NCBI RefSeq assembly: GCF_004114915.1
Contig: NZ_CP022219.1
Span: 7,098,501-7,162,500, forward strand
Reading direction: 5' to 3'
Length of the DNA stretch: 64,000 nt
DNA from: Bradyrhizobium guangxiense
GTDB taxonomy: Bacteria; Pseudomonadota; Alphaproteobacteria; Rhizobiales; Xanthobacteraceae
Shown here piece by piece: positions 17,867 through 26,892 of the stretch. The notes under the pieces are model-generated. The model had not been told where the DNA came from and ran no database searches. It was given only the letters and a program-made list of their open reading frames with translations. Both the position numbers and the translations under genes were made by a program. Every line of letters begins with the position of its first letter. The first letter of the stretch is position 1.

Positions 17867-18886
17867 ATGATCAAGCCATTTCAGCGTGGCGTCGCCGCCA
17901 TCGCCCTGATCGTCGCAACCGCGCTGGCGGCTTCGCCCGCGACGGCGCAGCAGAAATCCGAGATCGCATTGTCGCGCCAGCCCGGCATCTTCTACATGCC
18001 GAGCCACATCATGGAGAAGCTGAAGCTGATCGAGAAGCACACAGCGGCGCTCGGCGTCTCCGGCGTCACCACCAAATGGATCACCTTCTCCGGCGGCGGC
18101 GCGCAGACCGATGCGCTGCTCGCCGGCGGTGTCGACATCCTCAATACCGGCACCGGCAATTTGCTGCTGCTGTGGGATCGCACCCGCGGCGGCGTCAAGG
18201 GCATCGTCGCCACCTCGGCGCAGCCGATGACGCTGATCAGCCGCGATGCCAACATCAAATCGATCAAGGATTTTGGTCCGGCCGACAAGATCGCGGTGCC
18301 GACGGTGAAGGTATCCACGCAGGCGATCGTGCTGCAAATCGCGGCCGCCGAGGCTTTTGGTGCCGACCAATGGTCGAAGCTGGACGCCAACACCGTGCAG
18401 CTCGGTCATCCCGACGCCTATGCTGCGCTGTCCAATCCCAAGCACGAGGTGCACAACCATTTCTCGATCCCGCCGTTTACCTTCCTGGAGCTGAAGAACG
18501 TACCGGGCGCCCATATCGTGCTGTCGTCGCCGGACGTGATGGGCGGGCCGCTCAGCCAGGCCCAGTTCTTCACCACCACGAAGTTTGCGGACGCCAATCC
18601 AAAGATCATCCAGGCCGTGCGGGACGCCACCAAGGAAGCGCAGGACCTGATCCGCAGCGACACGAGGCAGGCGGTCGAGATCTACAAGGAGATCACCGGT
18701 GACAAGACCTCGGTCGAGGAGCTGCTCGACCTCCTGAAGGAGCCCGGCATGATGGAGTGGAATCTCGAGCCGCAAGGCACGATGAAGTTCGCGGCCCATC
18801 TGTTCAAGACCGGCACGCTGAAGAACCAGCCCAAGGCGTGGACGGACTACTATCTTCCCGTCGCGCACGACCTGAAGGGCAACTGA
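17867..18886 (+). CDS. ABC transporter substrate-binding protein, NitT/TauT (NMT1-like) type
   Basis: 339 residues. Sec signal peptide at 1-27 ending ATAQ, then a two-lobed binding domain of the NMT1/SsuA class: SRQPGIFYMPSHIM in the first lobe, GGGAQTDALLAGGVDI as the typical ligand-gate segment. It would capture a small anionic compound in the periplasm for the permease and ATPase that follow. GGAGGA precedes the ATG. Its stop codon overlaps the ATPase start by one base (TGATG). Family members bind nitrate, sulfonates, pyrimidine precursors or carboxylates; the enzymes downstream point to a hydroxy acid. Confidence 0.88.
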   Translation: MIKPFQRGVAAIALIVATALAASPATAQQKSEIALSRQPGIFYMPSHIMEKLKLIEKHTAALGVSGVTTKWITFSGGGAQTDALLAGGVDILNTGTGNLLLLWDRTRGGVKGIVATSAQPMTLISRDANIKSIKDFGPADKIAVPTVKVSTQAIVLQIAAAEAFGADQWSKLDANTVQLGHPDAYAALSNPKHEVHNHFSIPPFTFLELKNVPGAHIVLSSPDVMGGPLSQAQFFTTTKFADANPKIIQAVRDATKEAQDLIRSDTRQAVEIYKEITGDKTSVEELLDLLKEPGMMEWNLEPQGTMKFAAHLFKTGTLKNQPKAWTDYYLPVAHDLKGN

Positions 18887-19647
18887 TGGCGCTGCTCGAC
18901 GTCAGTTCCGTGACGCTGTGCTACAAGACTTCCAGCGCAGTCGTCACCGCCACGGAGAGAGTGAGCTTTGCGGTCGACAAGTCCGACCGCTTCGTGCTGC
19001 TCGGGCCGTCCGGCTGCGGCAAGTCGACGCTGCTCAAGGCCGTCGGCGGCTATATGAGCCCGAGCGAGGGCCGCATGACGATCGGCGGCCGCGAGATTCA
19101 CGGCCCCGGCGCCGATCGTATGATGATCTTCCAGGAATTCGACCAGCTCCTGCCCTGGAAGAGCGTGCTTGCCAACGTCATGTTTCCGCTGCTGACCGCG
19201 CGAAGATTGTCGCGCAAGGACGCTGAGGCAAAGGCGCGGGCCTACATCGAGAAGGTTGGCCTGACCCGCGTTGTCGATGCCTATCCGCACACGCTGTCCG
19301 GTGGCATGAAGCAGCGCGTCGCGATCGCGCGCGGCATGGCAATGGAGCCGGACATTCTTCTGATGGACGAGCCGTTCGCCGCGCTCGACGCGTTGACGCG
19401 CCGTACCTGCCAGGACGAGCTGCTCCAGCTCTGGAGCGAGACCAAATTCACCGTGCTGTTCGTGACCCATTCCATCGCGGAGGCGATCCGCATCGGAAAC
19501 CGTATCCTGCTGCTGTCGCCGCATCCCGGCCGGGTCAAGGCCGAGGTGGTCGACGTCGACAAGGTCTCGAACCAAGACGGCCGCGCCGGCCGGCTGGAGA
19601 AGGAGATCCACGATCTCCTGTTCGCCGGCGAAGCCACCGCGCATTGA
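18886..19647 (+). CDS. ABC transporter ATP-binding protein, NitT/TauT type
   Basis: 253 residues, normal for the SsuB/TauB class. Walker A GPSGCGKST, Q-loop IFQEFDQLLPW, signature LSGGMKQRVAIA, Walker B ILLMDEPFAALDA and switch histidine in VTHSIAEA are all intact. It powers import by the permease encoded next. Start overlaps the previous stop by one base, so translation is coupled. The longer upstream frame is out of register with the binding protein and not used. Confidence 0.95.
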   Translation: MALLDVSSVTLCYKTSSAVVTATERVSFAVDKSDRFVLLGPSGCGKSTLLKAVGGYMSPSEGRMTIGGREIHGPGADRMMIFQEFDQLLPWKSVLANVMFPLLTARRLSRKDAEAKARAYIEKVGLTRVVDAYPHTLSGGMKQRVAIARGMAMEPDILLMDEPFAALDALTRRTCQDELLQLWSETKFTVLFVTHSIAEAIRIGNRILLLSPHPGRVKAEVVDVDKVSNQDGRAGRLEKEIHDLLFAGEATAH

Positions 19648-19658
19648 AGGAGCCTGAA

Positions 19659-20519
19659 ATGGGCGAAGCCAGGATATTGCTGCGGGCCGAGCCGGCCGCT
19701 GTTTCGGGCGCGGGCGAGGTCGAGCGCAAGCTGAGCGTGGCCGAGCTGCTGTGGAACGACGGCTTCGTCCGTAAGACCGTGATCATCCTGTTCCTGGCCG
19801 CGGTGTGGGAGGCCTACGGTGTCACCCTCGACAATCCCCTGCTGTTCCCGACGCTGCACGACACGGCGATCACGCTGTTCGACCGTGTCAAGGACGGCAC
19901 CATTCCGATGCGCGCCTGGACTTCGCTCAAGGTGTTGTTCATGGGCTATTCGGCCGGCATCGTGCTGGCCGCGATCTTCACGATCCTCGCCATCTCCACC
20001 CGCATCGGGACCGATTTCCTGGAGACGGTGACGGCGATGTTCAACCCGCTGCCGGCAATCGCGCTGCTGCCGCTGGCGCTGATCTGGTTCGGGCTCGGCA
20101 ATGGCAGCCTGGTCTTCGTGCTGATCCATTCGGTGCTTTGGCCGGTCGCGCTCAACACTCATTCCGGCTTCAAGAGCGTGTCCAACACGCTGCGCATGGT
20201 CGGCCGCAATTACGGCCTGCGCGGGCTGCCTTACGTCGCCGAGATTCTCATCCCGGCGGCGTTCGGCTCGATCCTCACCGGCCTGAAGATCGGCTGGGCC
20301 TTTGCCTGGCGCACGCTGATCGCGGCGGAGCTGGTGTTCGGCGTGTCATCGGGCCAGGGCGGGCTCGGCTGGTTCATCTTCGAGAACCGCAATCTCCTCG
20401 ACATACCGGCAGTGTTCGCGGGCCTCTTGACGGTGATCATCATCGGGCTCTTTGTCGAGAACCTGATCTTCCGCGCCATCGAGCGGAATACCGTCCAGAA
20501 ATGGGGCACCCAATCATGA
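19659..20519 (+). CDS. ABC transporter permease, NitT/TauT type
   Basis: 286 residues with about six membrane helices; the first is near residues 40-58. The EAA-type loop LRMVGRNYGLRGLPYVAEILIPAAFGSI, split here by function, is the cytoplasmic contact for the ATPase. GAAGGAG lies just upstream of the ATG at 19659. The end overlaps the dehydratase gene by four bases (ATGA), so transporter and enzyme are translated together. This strongly ties the imported compound to the enzyme substrate. Confidence 0.93.
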   Translation: MGEARILLRAEPAAVSGAGEVERKLSVAELLWNDGFVRKTVIILFLAAVWEAYGVTLDNPLLFPTLHDTAITLFDRVKDGTIPMRAWTSLKVLFMGYSAGIVLAAIFTILAISTRIGTDFLETVTAMFNPLPAIALLPLALIWFGLGNGSLVFVLIHSVLWPVALNTHSGFKSVSNTLRMVGRNYGLRGLPYVAEILIPAAFGSILTGLKIGWAFAWRTLIAAELVFGVSSGQGGLGWFIFENRNLLDIPAVFAGLLTVIIIGLFVENLIFRAIERNTVQKWGTQS

Positions 20520-22252
20520 CCAAGAAGAAAACGCCCGACCAGCTCCGCAGCGCGCGCTGGTTCTCGCCCGACGATCTGCGCTCGTTCGGCCACCGTTCCC
20601 GCGCCATGCAGATGGGCTACGCCCCGGAGGAGTGGAAGGACCGGCCGATCATCGCGATCCTCAACACCTGGTCGGACGCGCAGCCCTGCCACATGCACTT
20701 CAAGTCGCGCGTGGACGACGTCAAGCGCGGCATCCTGATGGCCGGCGGCCTGCCATTGGAGCTGCCGGCGCTGTCGTTGTCGGAATCGCTGCTGAAGCCC
20801 ACGACCATGCTCTATCGCAATCTGCTGGCGATGGACGCCGAGGAGCTCCTGCGCAGCCATCCCGTCGACGGCGTCGTGCTGATGGGCGGCTGCGACAAGA
20901 CCACGCCGGCGCTGCTCTTGGGCGCGACCTCAATGAACATCCCGGCGATCTATCTGCCGGCAGGTCCCATGCTGCGCGGCAACTGGAAAGGCAAGACGCT
21001 CGGCTCCGGCTCGGACGGCTGGAAATATTGGGACGAGCGCCGCGCCGGAAAGATCTCCGACAAGGACTGGCTCGACATCGAAGCCGGCATCGCCCGCAGC
21101 TACGGCACCTGCATGACCATGGGCACCGCCTCGACCATGACCGCGATTGCGGAAGCGATCGGCATGACGCTGCCCGGCGCCTCCTCGATCCCTGCCGCCG
21201 ACGCCAATCACATCCGCATGGCATCCGAATGCGGTCGCCGCATCGTCGAGATGGTGTGGGAGGATCTGGCGCCCAAGGTGATCCAGACCCGCAAGGCGTT
21301 CGAGAATGCGATCGCGGTGGCGATGGCGATGGGCTGCTCCACCAACGCGATCATCCATCTGATCGCGCAGCCCCGCCGCGCCGGCCAGGACATCAGCCTC
21401 GACGACTTCGAGATCGCGAGCCGCAAGGTGCCCGTGATCGCTAATGTCCGCCCGAGCGGCGATACCTATCTGATGGAGGACTTCTTCTACGCCGGCGGTC
21501 TGCCGGCGCTGATGGGCCAGATCAAGCCGCATTTGCATCTCGACTGCATCACCGTCACCGGCAAGACGCTGGCTGAGAACATCGAGGGCGCCGAGGTGCA
21601 CAACGCCGATGTCATCCGCGGAATCGACAATCCGATCTACAAGGAAGGCGCGCTTGCCGTGCTCAAGGGCAACCTTGCGCCCGACGGCTGCGTCATCAAG
21701 CCCTCCGCATGCGCGCCGCGTTTCCTCAAGCACACCGGTCCTGCGCTGGTGTTCGACGATTATCCGTCGATGAAGAAGGCGGTCGACGATCCCAATCTGG
21801 ACGTCACCGAAGATCACATTCTCATCCTGCGCAATGCGGGGCCGCAGGGCGGGCCGGGCATGCCGGAATGGGGTATGCTGCCGATCCCGACCAAGCTGGT
21901 GAAGCAGGGCGTGCGCGACATGGTGCGCATCTCGGATGCGCGCATGAGCGGCACCAGCTATGGCGCCTGCATCCTGCACGTCTCGCCGGAGTCCTATATC
22001 GGCGGCCCGCTGGCGCTGGTGCAGAACGGCGACCGCATCACGCTCGACGTTGCCGCCCGCGCCATCAATCTCGATGTCCCCGAGGCCGAGCTCGCAAAGC
22101 GCCGCGCCGCCTGGAAGCAGCCCGATCGCCGCTTCGAGCGTGGTTACGGCTGGATGTTCACCAAGCACATCAAGCAGGCCAATGACGGCTGCGACTTCGA
22201 CTTCCTCGAGACCGATTTCGGCGCGCCGATCGGCGAGCCGTCGATTTACTAA
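20516..22252 (+). CDS. IlvD/Edd-family sugar-acid dehydratase
   Basis: 578 residues, the length of the L-arabinonate/D-xylonate dehydratase branch of the IlvD/Edd family. Iron-sulfur ligands are Cys58 (SDAQPCHMH), Cys126 (GGCDKTTPA) and Cys199 (YGTCMTMGTAS); ARMSGTSYG near the C-terminus carries the catalytic serine. The reaction would be dehydration of a 2,3-dihydroxy (sugar) acid to a 2-keto-3-deoxy acid. A role in branched-chain amino acid synthesis is less likely, given coupling to a transporter and a GntR regulator. The exact substrate cannot be read from the sequence. Confidence 0.88.
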   Translation: MTKKKTPDQLRSARWFSPDDLRSFGHRSRAMQMGYAPEEWKDRPIIAILNTWSDAQPCHMHFKSRVDDVKRGILMAGGLPLELPALSLSESLLKPTTMLYRNLLAMDAEELLRSHPVDGVVLMGGCDKTTPALLLGATSMNIPAIYLPAGPMLRGNWKGKTLGSGSDGWKYWDERRAGKISDKDWLDIEAGIARSYGTCMTMGTASTMTAIAEAIGMTLPGASSIPAADANHIRMASECGRRIVEMVWEDLAPKVIQTRKAFENAIAVAMAMGCSTNAIIHLIAQPRRAGQDISLDDFEIASRKVPVIANVRPSGDTYLMEDFFYAGGLPALMGQIKPHLHLDCITVTGKTLAENIEGAEVHNADVIRGIDNPIYKEGALAVLKGNLAPDGCVIKPSACAPRFLKHTGPALVFDDYPSMKKAVDDPNLDVTEDHILILRNAGPQGGPGMPEWGMLPIPTKLVKQGVRDMVRISDARMSGTSYGACILHVSPESYIGGPLALVQNGDRITLDVAARAINLDVPEAELAKRRAAWKQPDRRFERGYGWMFTKHIKQANDGCDFDFLETDFGAPIGEPSIY

Positions 22253-22258
22253 TTCACC

Positions 22259-22333
22259 GTCGTTCCGGGCCGCGAAGCGAACCCGGAACCTCGAGATTCC
22301 GGGTTCGATGCTTTCGCATCGCCCCGGAATGAC
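22259..22333. repeat. Intergenic palindromic repeat (CCGGAATGAC-type)
   Basis: GAACCCGGAA and TTCCGGGTTC form perfect inner arms, and GTCGTTCCGGG with CCCCGGAATGAC an outer imperfect pair. It sits inside the catabolic operon, in the 97-bp gap between the dehydratase and the RraA-like gene, and may process or attenuate the transcript. Confidence 0.75.
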
Positions 22334-22349
22334 AGATGAGGATACACAA

Positions 22350-23069
22350 ATGCCAAAACTCAGTGAAGCCACCCGCAACAAGCTCAAATCCGTCTCCACC
22401 GCCACCGTCGCCACCGCCCTGTTCAAGCGCGGCCTGCGCATTCAGATGATTCAGGATGTGCATCCGGTCGGTCCCGGCCAGCCGACCATGGTCGGCGAGG
22501 CTTTCACGCTGCGCTACATGCCGGCGCGCGAGGACCTCAACACCATCGACGTTTTTAGGGATCGTTCGCATCCGCAGCGCAAGGCGATCGAGGATTGCCC
22601 GCCCGGCGCCGTGCTGGTGATGGACAGCCGCAAGGATGCGCGCGCGGCCTCGGCCGGCGCGATCCTGGTGACGCGCTTGATGAAGCGCGGCGTCGCCGGC
22701 GTCGTCACCGATGGCGGCTTCCGCGATTCCGCCGAGATCGCCAAGCTCGGCATTCCCGCCTATCACCATCGCCCCAGCGCACCGACCAACCTCACGCTGC
22801 ATCAGGCGATCGAGATCAACGTGCCGATCGGCTGCGGCGATGCGCCGGTGTTTCCGGGCGATGTCATCCTCGGTGATGCCGACGGCGTCATCGTCATCCC
22901 TGCGCATCTCGCCGACGAGATCGCGAGCGAGACCTTCGAGATGACCGCGTTCGAGGACTTCGTCACGGAGGAAGTCGGCAAGGGCCGCGGCATCTTCGGT
23001 CTCTACCCCGCCACCGACCCGCAGACGCTCACCGACTTCGCGGAATGGCGCAAGAAGAACGGGAGATAG
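22350..23069 (+). CDS. RraA-like / 4-hydroxy-4-methyl-2-oxoglutarate aldolase-family protein
   Basis: 239 residues of the RraA/HMG-aldolase fold. The motif GVVTDGGFRD places Arg125 and Asp126 where class II aldolases of this family hold their pyruvate and metal ligands, so it is likely an active aldolase or decarboxylase instead of the RNase E inhibitor RraA. Following a dehydratase that yields a 2-keto-3-deoxy acid, cleavage to pyruvate and an aldehyde would complete the pathway; that is inference. ATG at 22350 after GATGAGGA. It ends the operon and a palindromic repeat follows. Confidence 0.82.
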   Translation: MPKLSEATRNKLKSVSTATVATALFKRGLRIQMIQDVHPVGPGQPTMVGEAFTLRYMPAREDLNTIDVFRDRSHPQRKAIEDCPPGAVLVMDSRKDARAASAGAILVTRLMKRGVAGVVTDGGFRDSAEIAKLGIPAYHHRPSAPTNLTLHQAIEINVPIGCGDAPVFPGDVILGDADGVIVIPAHLADEIASETFEMTAFEDFVTEEVGKGRGIFGLYPATDPQTLTDFAEWRKKNGR

Positions 23070-23075
23070 CGCTCT

Positions 23076-23154
23076 CGTAGCCCGGATGGAGCGTAGCGTA
23101 ATCCGGGAACAGTCCTGATGTCGGCGCGAATCCCGGATTGCGCTCCGGGCTACG
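23076..23154. repeat. Intergenic palindromic repeat (GTAGCCCGG-type)
   Basis: CGTAGCCCGGATGGAGCG at the left pairs with CGCTCCGGGCTACG at the right; a middle part repeats ATCCGGGA and TCCCGGAT. It lies between the convergent RraA-like and oligopeptidase genes, where it could serve as a bidirectional terminator. Related to the element at 10310. Confidence 0.75.
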
Positions 23155-23157
23155 AGG

Positions 23158-25257
23158 TCACGCCTCCGCCATCCCCGCCGCCCACAGCGCGAACGCATAG
23201 ACGATCGCGACCTCGTCGAGCCGGTCGAAGCGCCCCGAGGCGCCGCCGTGGCCGGCGCCCATGTTGGTGCGAAGCAAGACCGGGCCGCCGCCGGTCATGG
23301 TGGCGCGCAGGCGCGCGATCCATTTGGCAGGCTCCCAATAGGTGACGCGCGGATCGGTCAGCCCGCCCATCGCCAGGATCGCCGGATAGTCCTTCGCCGC
23401 GACGTTGTCGTAGGGCGAGTAGGAGAGGATGGTGCGAAAATCCTTCTCGCTCTCGATCGGGTTGCCCCATTCCGGCCATTCCGGCGGCGTCAGCGGCAGC
23501 GTGTCGTCGAGCATGGTGTTGAGCACGTCGACGAACGGCACCTCGGCGACGATGCCGGCGAACAGCTCGCCGGCGCGGTTGGCGACCGCGCCCATCAGCA
23601 TGCCGCCGGCCGAGCCGCCATGGCCGACGATGCGCCTGGCGCTGGTGTATTTCGCCTCGATCAGCGCGCGGGCGCTGGCGGCAAAATCGTCAAAGCTGTT
23701 CGTCTTCTTCTCGCGCTTGCCGTCGAGATACCAGCCCCAGCCCTTGTCGGCGCCACCGCGGATATGCGCGATGGCGTAGACGAAGCCGCGATCGACCAGC
23801 GACAGGCGGTTGGCGCTGAACGAGGCCGGCATCGCCATGCCGTAGGAGCCGTAGCCGTAGAGCAACAGCGGCGCCGCGCCGTCGAGCTTCAGCCCGCGGC
23901 GATAGAGGATCGAGACCGGCACCTCAGCGCCGTCATGCGCCTTCGCCATGATACGTGTGGTGATGTAGTCGGCCGCGTCATGCCCAGACGGAATCTCCTG
24001 GCGCTTGCGCAAGGTGCGCGTACGCTTGACCATGTCGTAATCATAGACCTCTGACGGCGTCGTCATCGAGGAATAGGAAAAGCGCAGATTCGTCGTCTCG
24101 AATTCGTAGGAGCCCATCGTGTCCAGCGAATAGGCGGCCTCGTCGAAGGCGATGGCATGCTCTTCCCCGCCAGCGAGATCGCGGATCACGATCGACGGCA
24201 ACGCATTGGCGCGCTCGAGCCGCACCAGATGGCCGGCATAGAGATCGAGATCGATGAGGTAGATGCCGGGACGATACGGGATCAGATCGCGCCAGTTCTT
24301 GCGCTCGGGCGAAGCAAGCGGCGCGGTGACGATCTTGAAGTCGATGGCATCATCGGCATTGGTGAGGATGAACAGCTCGTCGCCGCGGTCGGCGAGCGAA
24401 TATTGCACGCCCTCCTCGCGTGCCGCGACGAGGCGCGGCGGCGCCTCGGGATTGGCGAGGTCGATCAGCCGCTGTTCGCTTGTCTCGTGGTCGCCGCCCG
24501 CGATCACGCAGAAGCGGCCGCTGGTGCTCTCATGCAGGTGGGTGAACCAGCCGGAATCCTGCTCTTCGTAGACCAGCGTGTCGTCGGCCTGCCTGGTGCC
24601 GAGCTTGTGCCGCCACACCTGCATCGGGCGGTGATTGTCGTCGAGCTTCACGTAGAAGAAGCTCTTGCAGTCGGCGGCCCAGACCACGCCGCCGTCGGTC
24701 TCCTCGACCAGGTCGTCGAGATCTCTGCCGCTCGCCCAGTCGCGGACGCGGATGGAAAAATATTCCGAGCCCTTGGTGTCCGCGCTCCAGGCCTGCAGCT
24801 TGTGATCGTAGGAGTGCCGGCTGCCGCCGAACTTGAAATATTTGTGATCCTTGGCGAGCGCGTCGCCGTCGAGCACGATCTCGCCGTCGCCGCCATCGCG
24901 CGGCATGCGGCCGAACAGCTCGTGCTGCCCGCCTTCACGAAACCTGCGGAAATAGGCGAACGGACCGTCGGGTGACGGCACGCTGGAATCGTCCTCCTTG
25001 ATCCGCCCGCGCATCTCGCGCACCAGCGTCTTCTGCAACGGCGCGGTATGGCCAAGCAGGCTCTCGGTGTAGGCGTTCTCCTCGTCCAGATATTTGCGGA
25101 TATCGGGGTCGAGGACTTTGGGATCCCGCAGCCCCTCCTGCCACTTCTCGTCCTTCAGCCAGGCATAGTCGTCGGTCACGGTGATCCCGTGCCGCGTGAA
25201 GGAATGCGGCCGGCGTGGTGCGACGGGGGGCTTCGAAGGCGTCTTGGCTTGTGTCAC
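23158..25257 (-). CDS. S9A-family prolyl oligopeptidase (oligopeptidase B-like)
   Basis: 699 residues from a GTG at 25257, preceded by GAGGA; the longer frame to 25353 would translate a hairpin repeat. An N-terminal seven-bladed propeller (about 80-430) is followed by an alpha/beta hydrolase. The nucleophile is in GHGGSAGG, the aspartate in GGLTDPRV and the histidine in GAGHGG, so the triad is complete. It hydrolyses short peptides, in the OpdB class after basic residues. No signal peptide is seen, so it is cytoplasmic. It stands alone and is unrelated in function to its neighbours. Confidence 0.92.
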   Translation of the reverse strand: MTQAKTPSKPPVAPRRPHSFTRHGITVTDDYAWLKDEKWQEGLRDPKVLDPDIRKYLDEENAYTESLLGHTAPLQKTLVREMRGRIKEDDSSVPSPDGPFAYFRRFREGGQHELFGRMPRDGGDGEIVLDGDALAKDHKYFKFGGSRHSYDHKLQAWSADTKGSEYFSIRVRDWASGRDLDDLVEETDGGVVWAADCKSFFYVKLDDNHRPMQVWRHKLGTRQADDTLVYEEQDSGWFTHLHESTSGRFCVIAGGDHETSEQRLIDLANPEAPPRLVAAREEGVQYSLADRGDELFILTNADDAIDFKIVTAPLASPERKNWRDLIPYRPGIYLIDLDLYAGHLVRLERANALPSIVIRDLAGGEEHAIAFDEAAYSLDTMGSYEFETTNLRFSYSSMTTPSEVYDYDMVKRTRTLRKRQEIPSGHDAADYITTRIMAKAHDGAEVPVSILYRRGLKLDGAAPLLLYGYGSYGMAMPASFSANRLSLVDRGFVYAIAHIRGGADKGWGWYLDGKREKKTNSFDDFAASARALIEAKYTSARRIVGHGGSAGGMLMGAVANRAGELFAGIVAEVPFVDVLNTMLDDTLPLTPPEWPEWGNPIESEKDFRTILSYSPYDNVAAKDYPAILAMGGLTDPRVTYWEPAKWIARLRATMTGGGPVLLRTNMGAGHGGASGRFDRLDEVAIVYAFALWAAGMAEA

Positions 25258-25455
25258 TCGGTCCTCATTCAGGTACGTCGGCGTTCCTTCCCCTCTCCGC
25301 GCTTGCGGGGAGAGTGGAAGATTCACCGTCTTATATCGTCCCGATTTCACCAATTGCCAGCGCGGCTAGTGCCAAAGACTTGCGCCAAGTCACCGGGTTG
25401 TTGATCGGCCCCTTGTGTGCTTTAGGCTTCATATTCCCGCCGCCGGTCCAGCCTG

Positions 25456-26892
25456 ATGCTGTTCAATTCCTATCCCTTCGTCCTGCTGTTCCTGCCGACC
25501 GTGCTGGCCGGCTATTTTTGGCTGGGTCGGCGCAGCAATCTGGCCCCGGTGATCTGGCTGGCGCTGGGTTCGATCACCTTCTACGCCATCGGCGGCTGGC
25601 AGTTCGTGGTCCTGCTGCTGCTTTCGATCGCGTTCAATTACGGCATCGGCCATCTCTTGATCGTGGCGAAGCTCGGCCCGTCAGGACGAAGGGCCGCGCT
25701 CGCGCTCGGCGTTACCGGCGATCTGCTTGTGCTCGGCATCTTCAAATATGCCGGCTTTGCCGCAGAGAACATCAACGCGCTGTTCGGCACGCATGTCGCG
25801 CCGCACATCCTGTTACCGGTCGGCATCTCTTTTTACACGTTCACCCAGATCGCGTTCCTGGTCGACGCCTATCGCGGCCAGGTCGCGGCCTATGCGCTGC
25901 CGCATTACGCGCTGTTCGTGACCTATTTTCCGCACCTGATCGCGGGCCCGATCCTCCACCACAAGGACATGATCCCGCAATTCGAGCGAAAACAATCGAA
26001 GCATCCGGATCCGCATCTCATTCTGTGCGGCGTCATCATCTTCGCCATCGGCCTGTTCAAGAAGACTTGCCTTGCCGACGGCATCCAGCCGCTGGTCGCG
26101 CTCGCCTTCGAGGCGCGCTCGCCGAGCTTCGACCAGGCCTGGCTCGGCGCGCTCGCCTACACGTTCCAGCTCTATTTCGATTTCTCCGGCTATTCCGACA
26201 TGGCGATCGGAATCTCGCTGATGTTCGGCATCTTCTTACCCGTAAACTTCAACTCGCCCTACAAGGCGACGAGCATCGTCGAGTTTTGGCGCCGCTGGCA
26301 CATGACGCTGTCGCAATTCTTGCGCGACTATCTCTACATCCCGCTCGGCGGCAACCGGCGCGGCCGCGTGCTGCGCTACGTCAATTTGCTGATCACGATG
26401 CTGCTCGGCGGGCTCTGGCATGGGGCGGCCTGGACCTTTGTCATTTGGGGCGCGCTGCACGGCGCCTATCTCTGCGTCAATCACGCGTTCAACGCGCTGG
26501 TGCCTGACGTGCCTGGCTTGCTGGTCCGCCCGTTCCGAATCGCAGGCGCCGTGCTGACCTTCCTCGCCGTCGTCGTCGCCTGGGTGTTTTTCCGTGCCGT
26601 GAGTGTGGAATGGGCGCTGCGCGTGCTCCACGCCATGGCTGATCCCTCGAATATCGTGCTGGGCCGCGAGGAGATCGCCGCATTGGTGATGGTCGCCGTC
26701 TACGCCGCGCTGGTGTGGCTGGGGCCGAACACGCAAGCGCTGATGGGCTACGACCACGCGGGCCGCAGGGTCGGCGAAGCCTTGCGGGCCGGGCGGATGC
26801 GCCCGCTGTTTCTCTATGCGGCGTCGCTAGTGCTCGCATTCGGCATCCTGGGCATCCAGAGCCACAGCGAGTTTATCTATTTCCGGTTCTGA
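25456..26892 (+). CDS. MBOAT-family O-acyltransferase (AlgI-like)
   Basis: 478 residues and about eleven membrane helices. The MBOAT signature is clear: IVEFWRRWHMTLSQFLRDYLYIPLGG, and the catalytic histidine (residue 322) in LLGGLWHGAAW. Homologs such as AlgI and DltB move acyl groups across the inner membrane for O-acetylation of an exported polymer. The stop codon overlaps the start of the next gene by one base, pairing it with an AlgJ/DltD-like partner. No polysaccharide synthase lies nearby, so the acceptor polymer is unknown. Confidence 0.93.
   Translation: MLFNSYPFVLLFLPTVLAGYFWLGRRSNLAPVIWLALGSITFYAIGGWQFVVLLLLSIAFNYGIGHLLIVAKLGPSGRRAALALGVTGDLLVLGIFKYAGFAAENINALFGTHVAPHILLPVGISFYTFTQIAFLVDAYRGQVAAYALPHYALFVTYFPHLIAGPILHHKDMIPQFERKQSKHPDPHLILCGVIIFAIGLFKKTCLADGIQPLVALAFEARSPSFDQAWLGALAYTFQLYFDFSGYSDMAIGISLMFGIFLPVNFNSPYKATSIVEFWRRWHMTLSQFLRDYLYIPLGGNRRGRVLRYVNLLITMLLGGLWHGAAWTFVIWGALHGAYLCVNHAFNALVPDVPGLLVRPFRIAGAVLTFLAVVVAWVFFRAVSVEWALRVLHAMADPSNIVLGREEIAALVMVAVYAALVWLGPNTQALMGYDHAGRRVGEALRAGRMRPLFLYAASLVLAFGILGIQSHSEFIYFRF

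Noticed and set aside
19805..20515. N-terminal extension of the dehydratase frame
   Set aside because: This stretch is an out-of-frame reading of the permease gene. The ATG at 20516, overlapping the permease stop, gives the normal dehydratase length.
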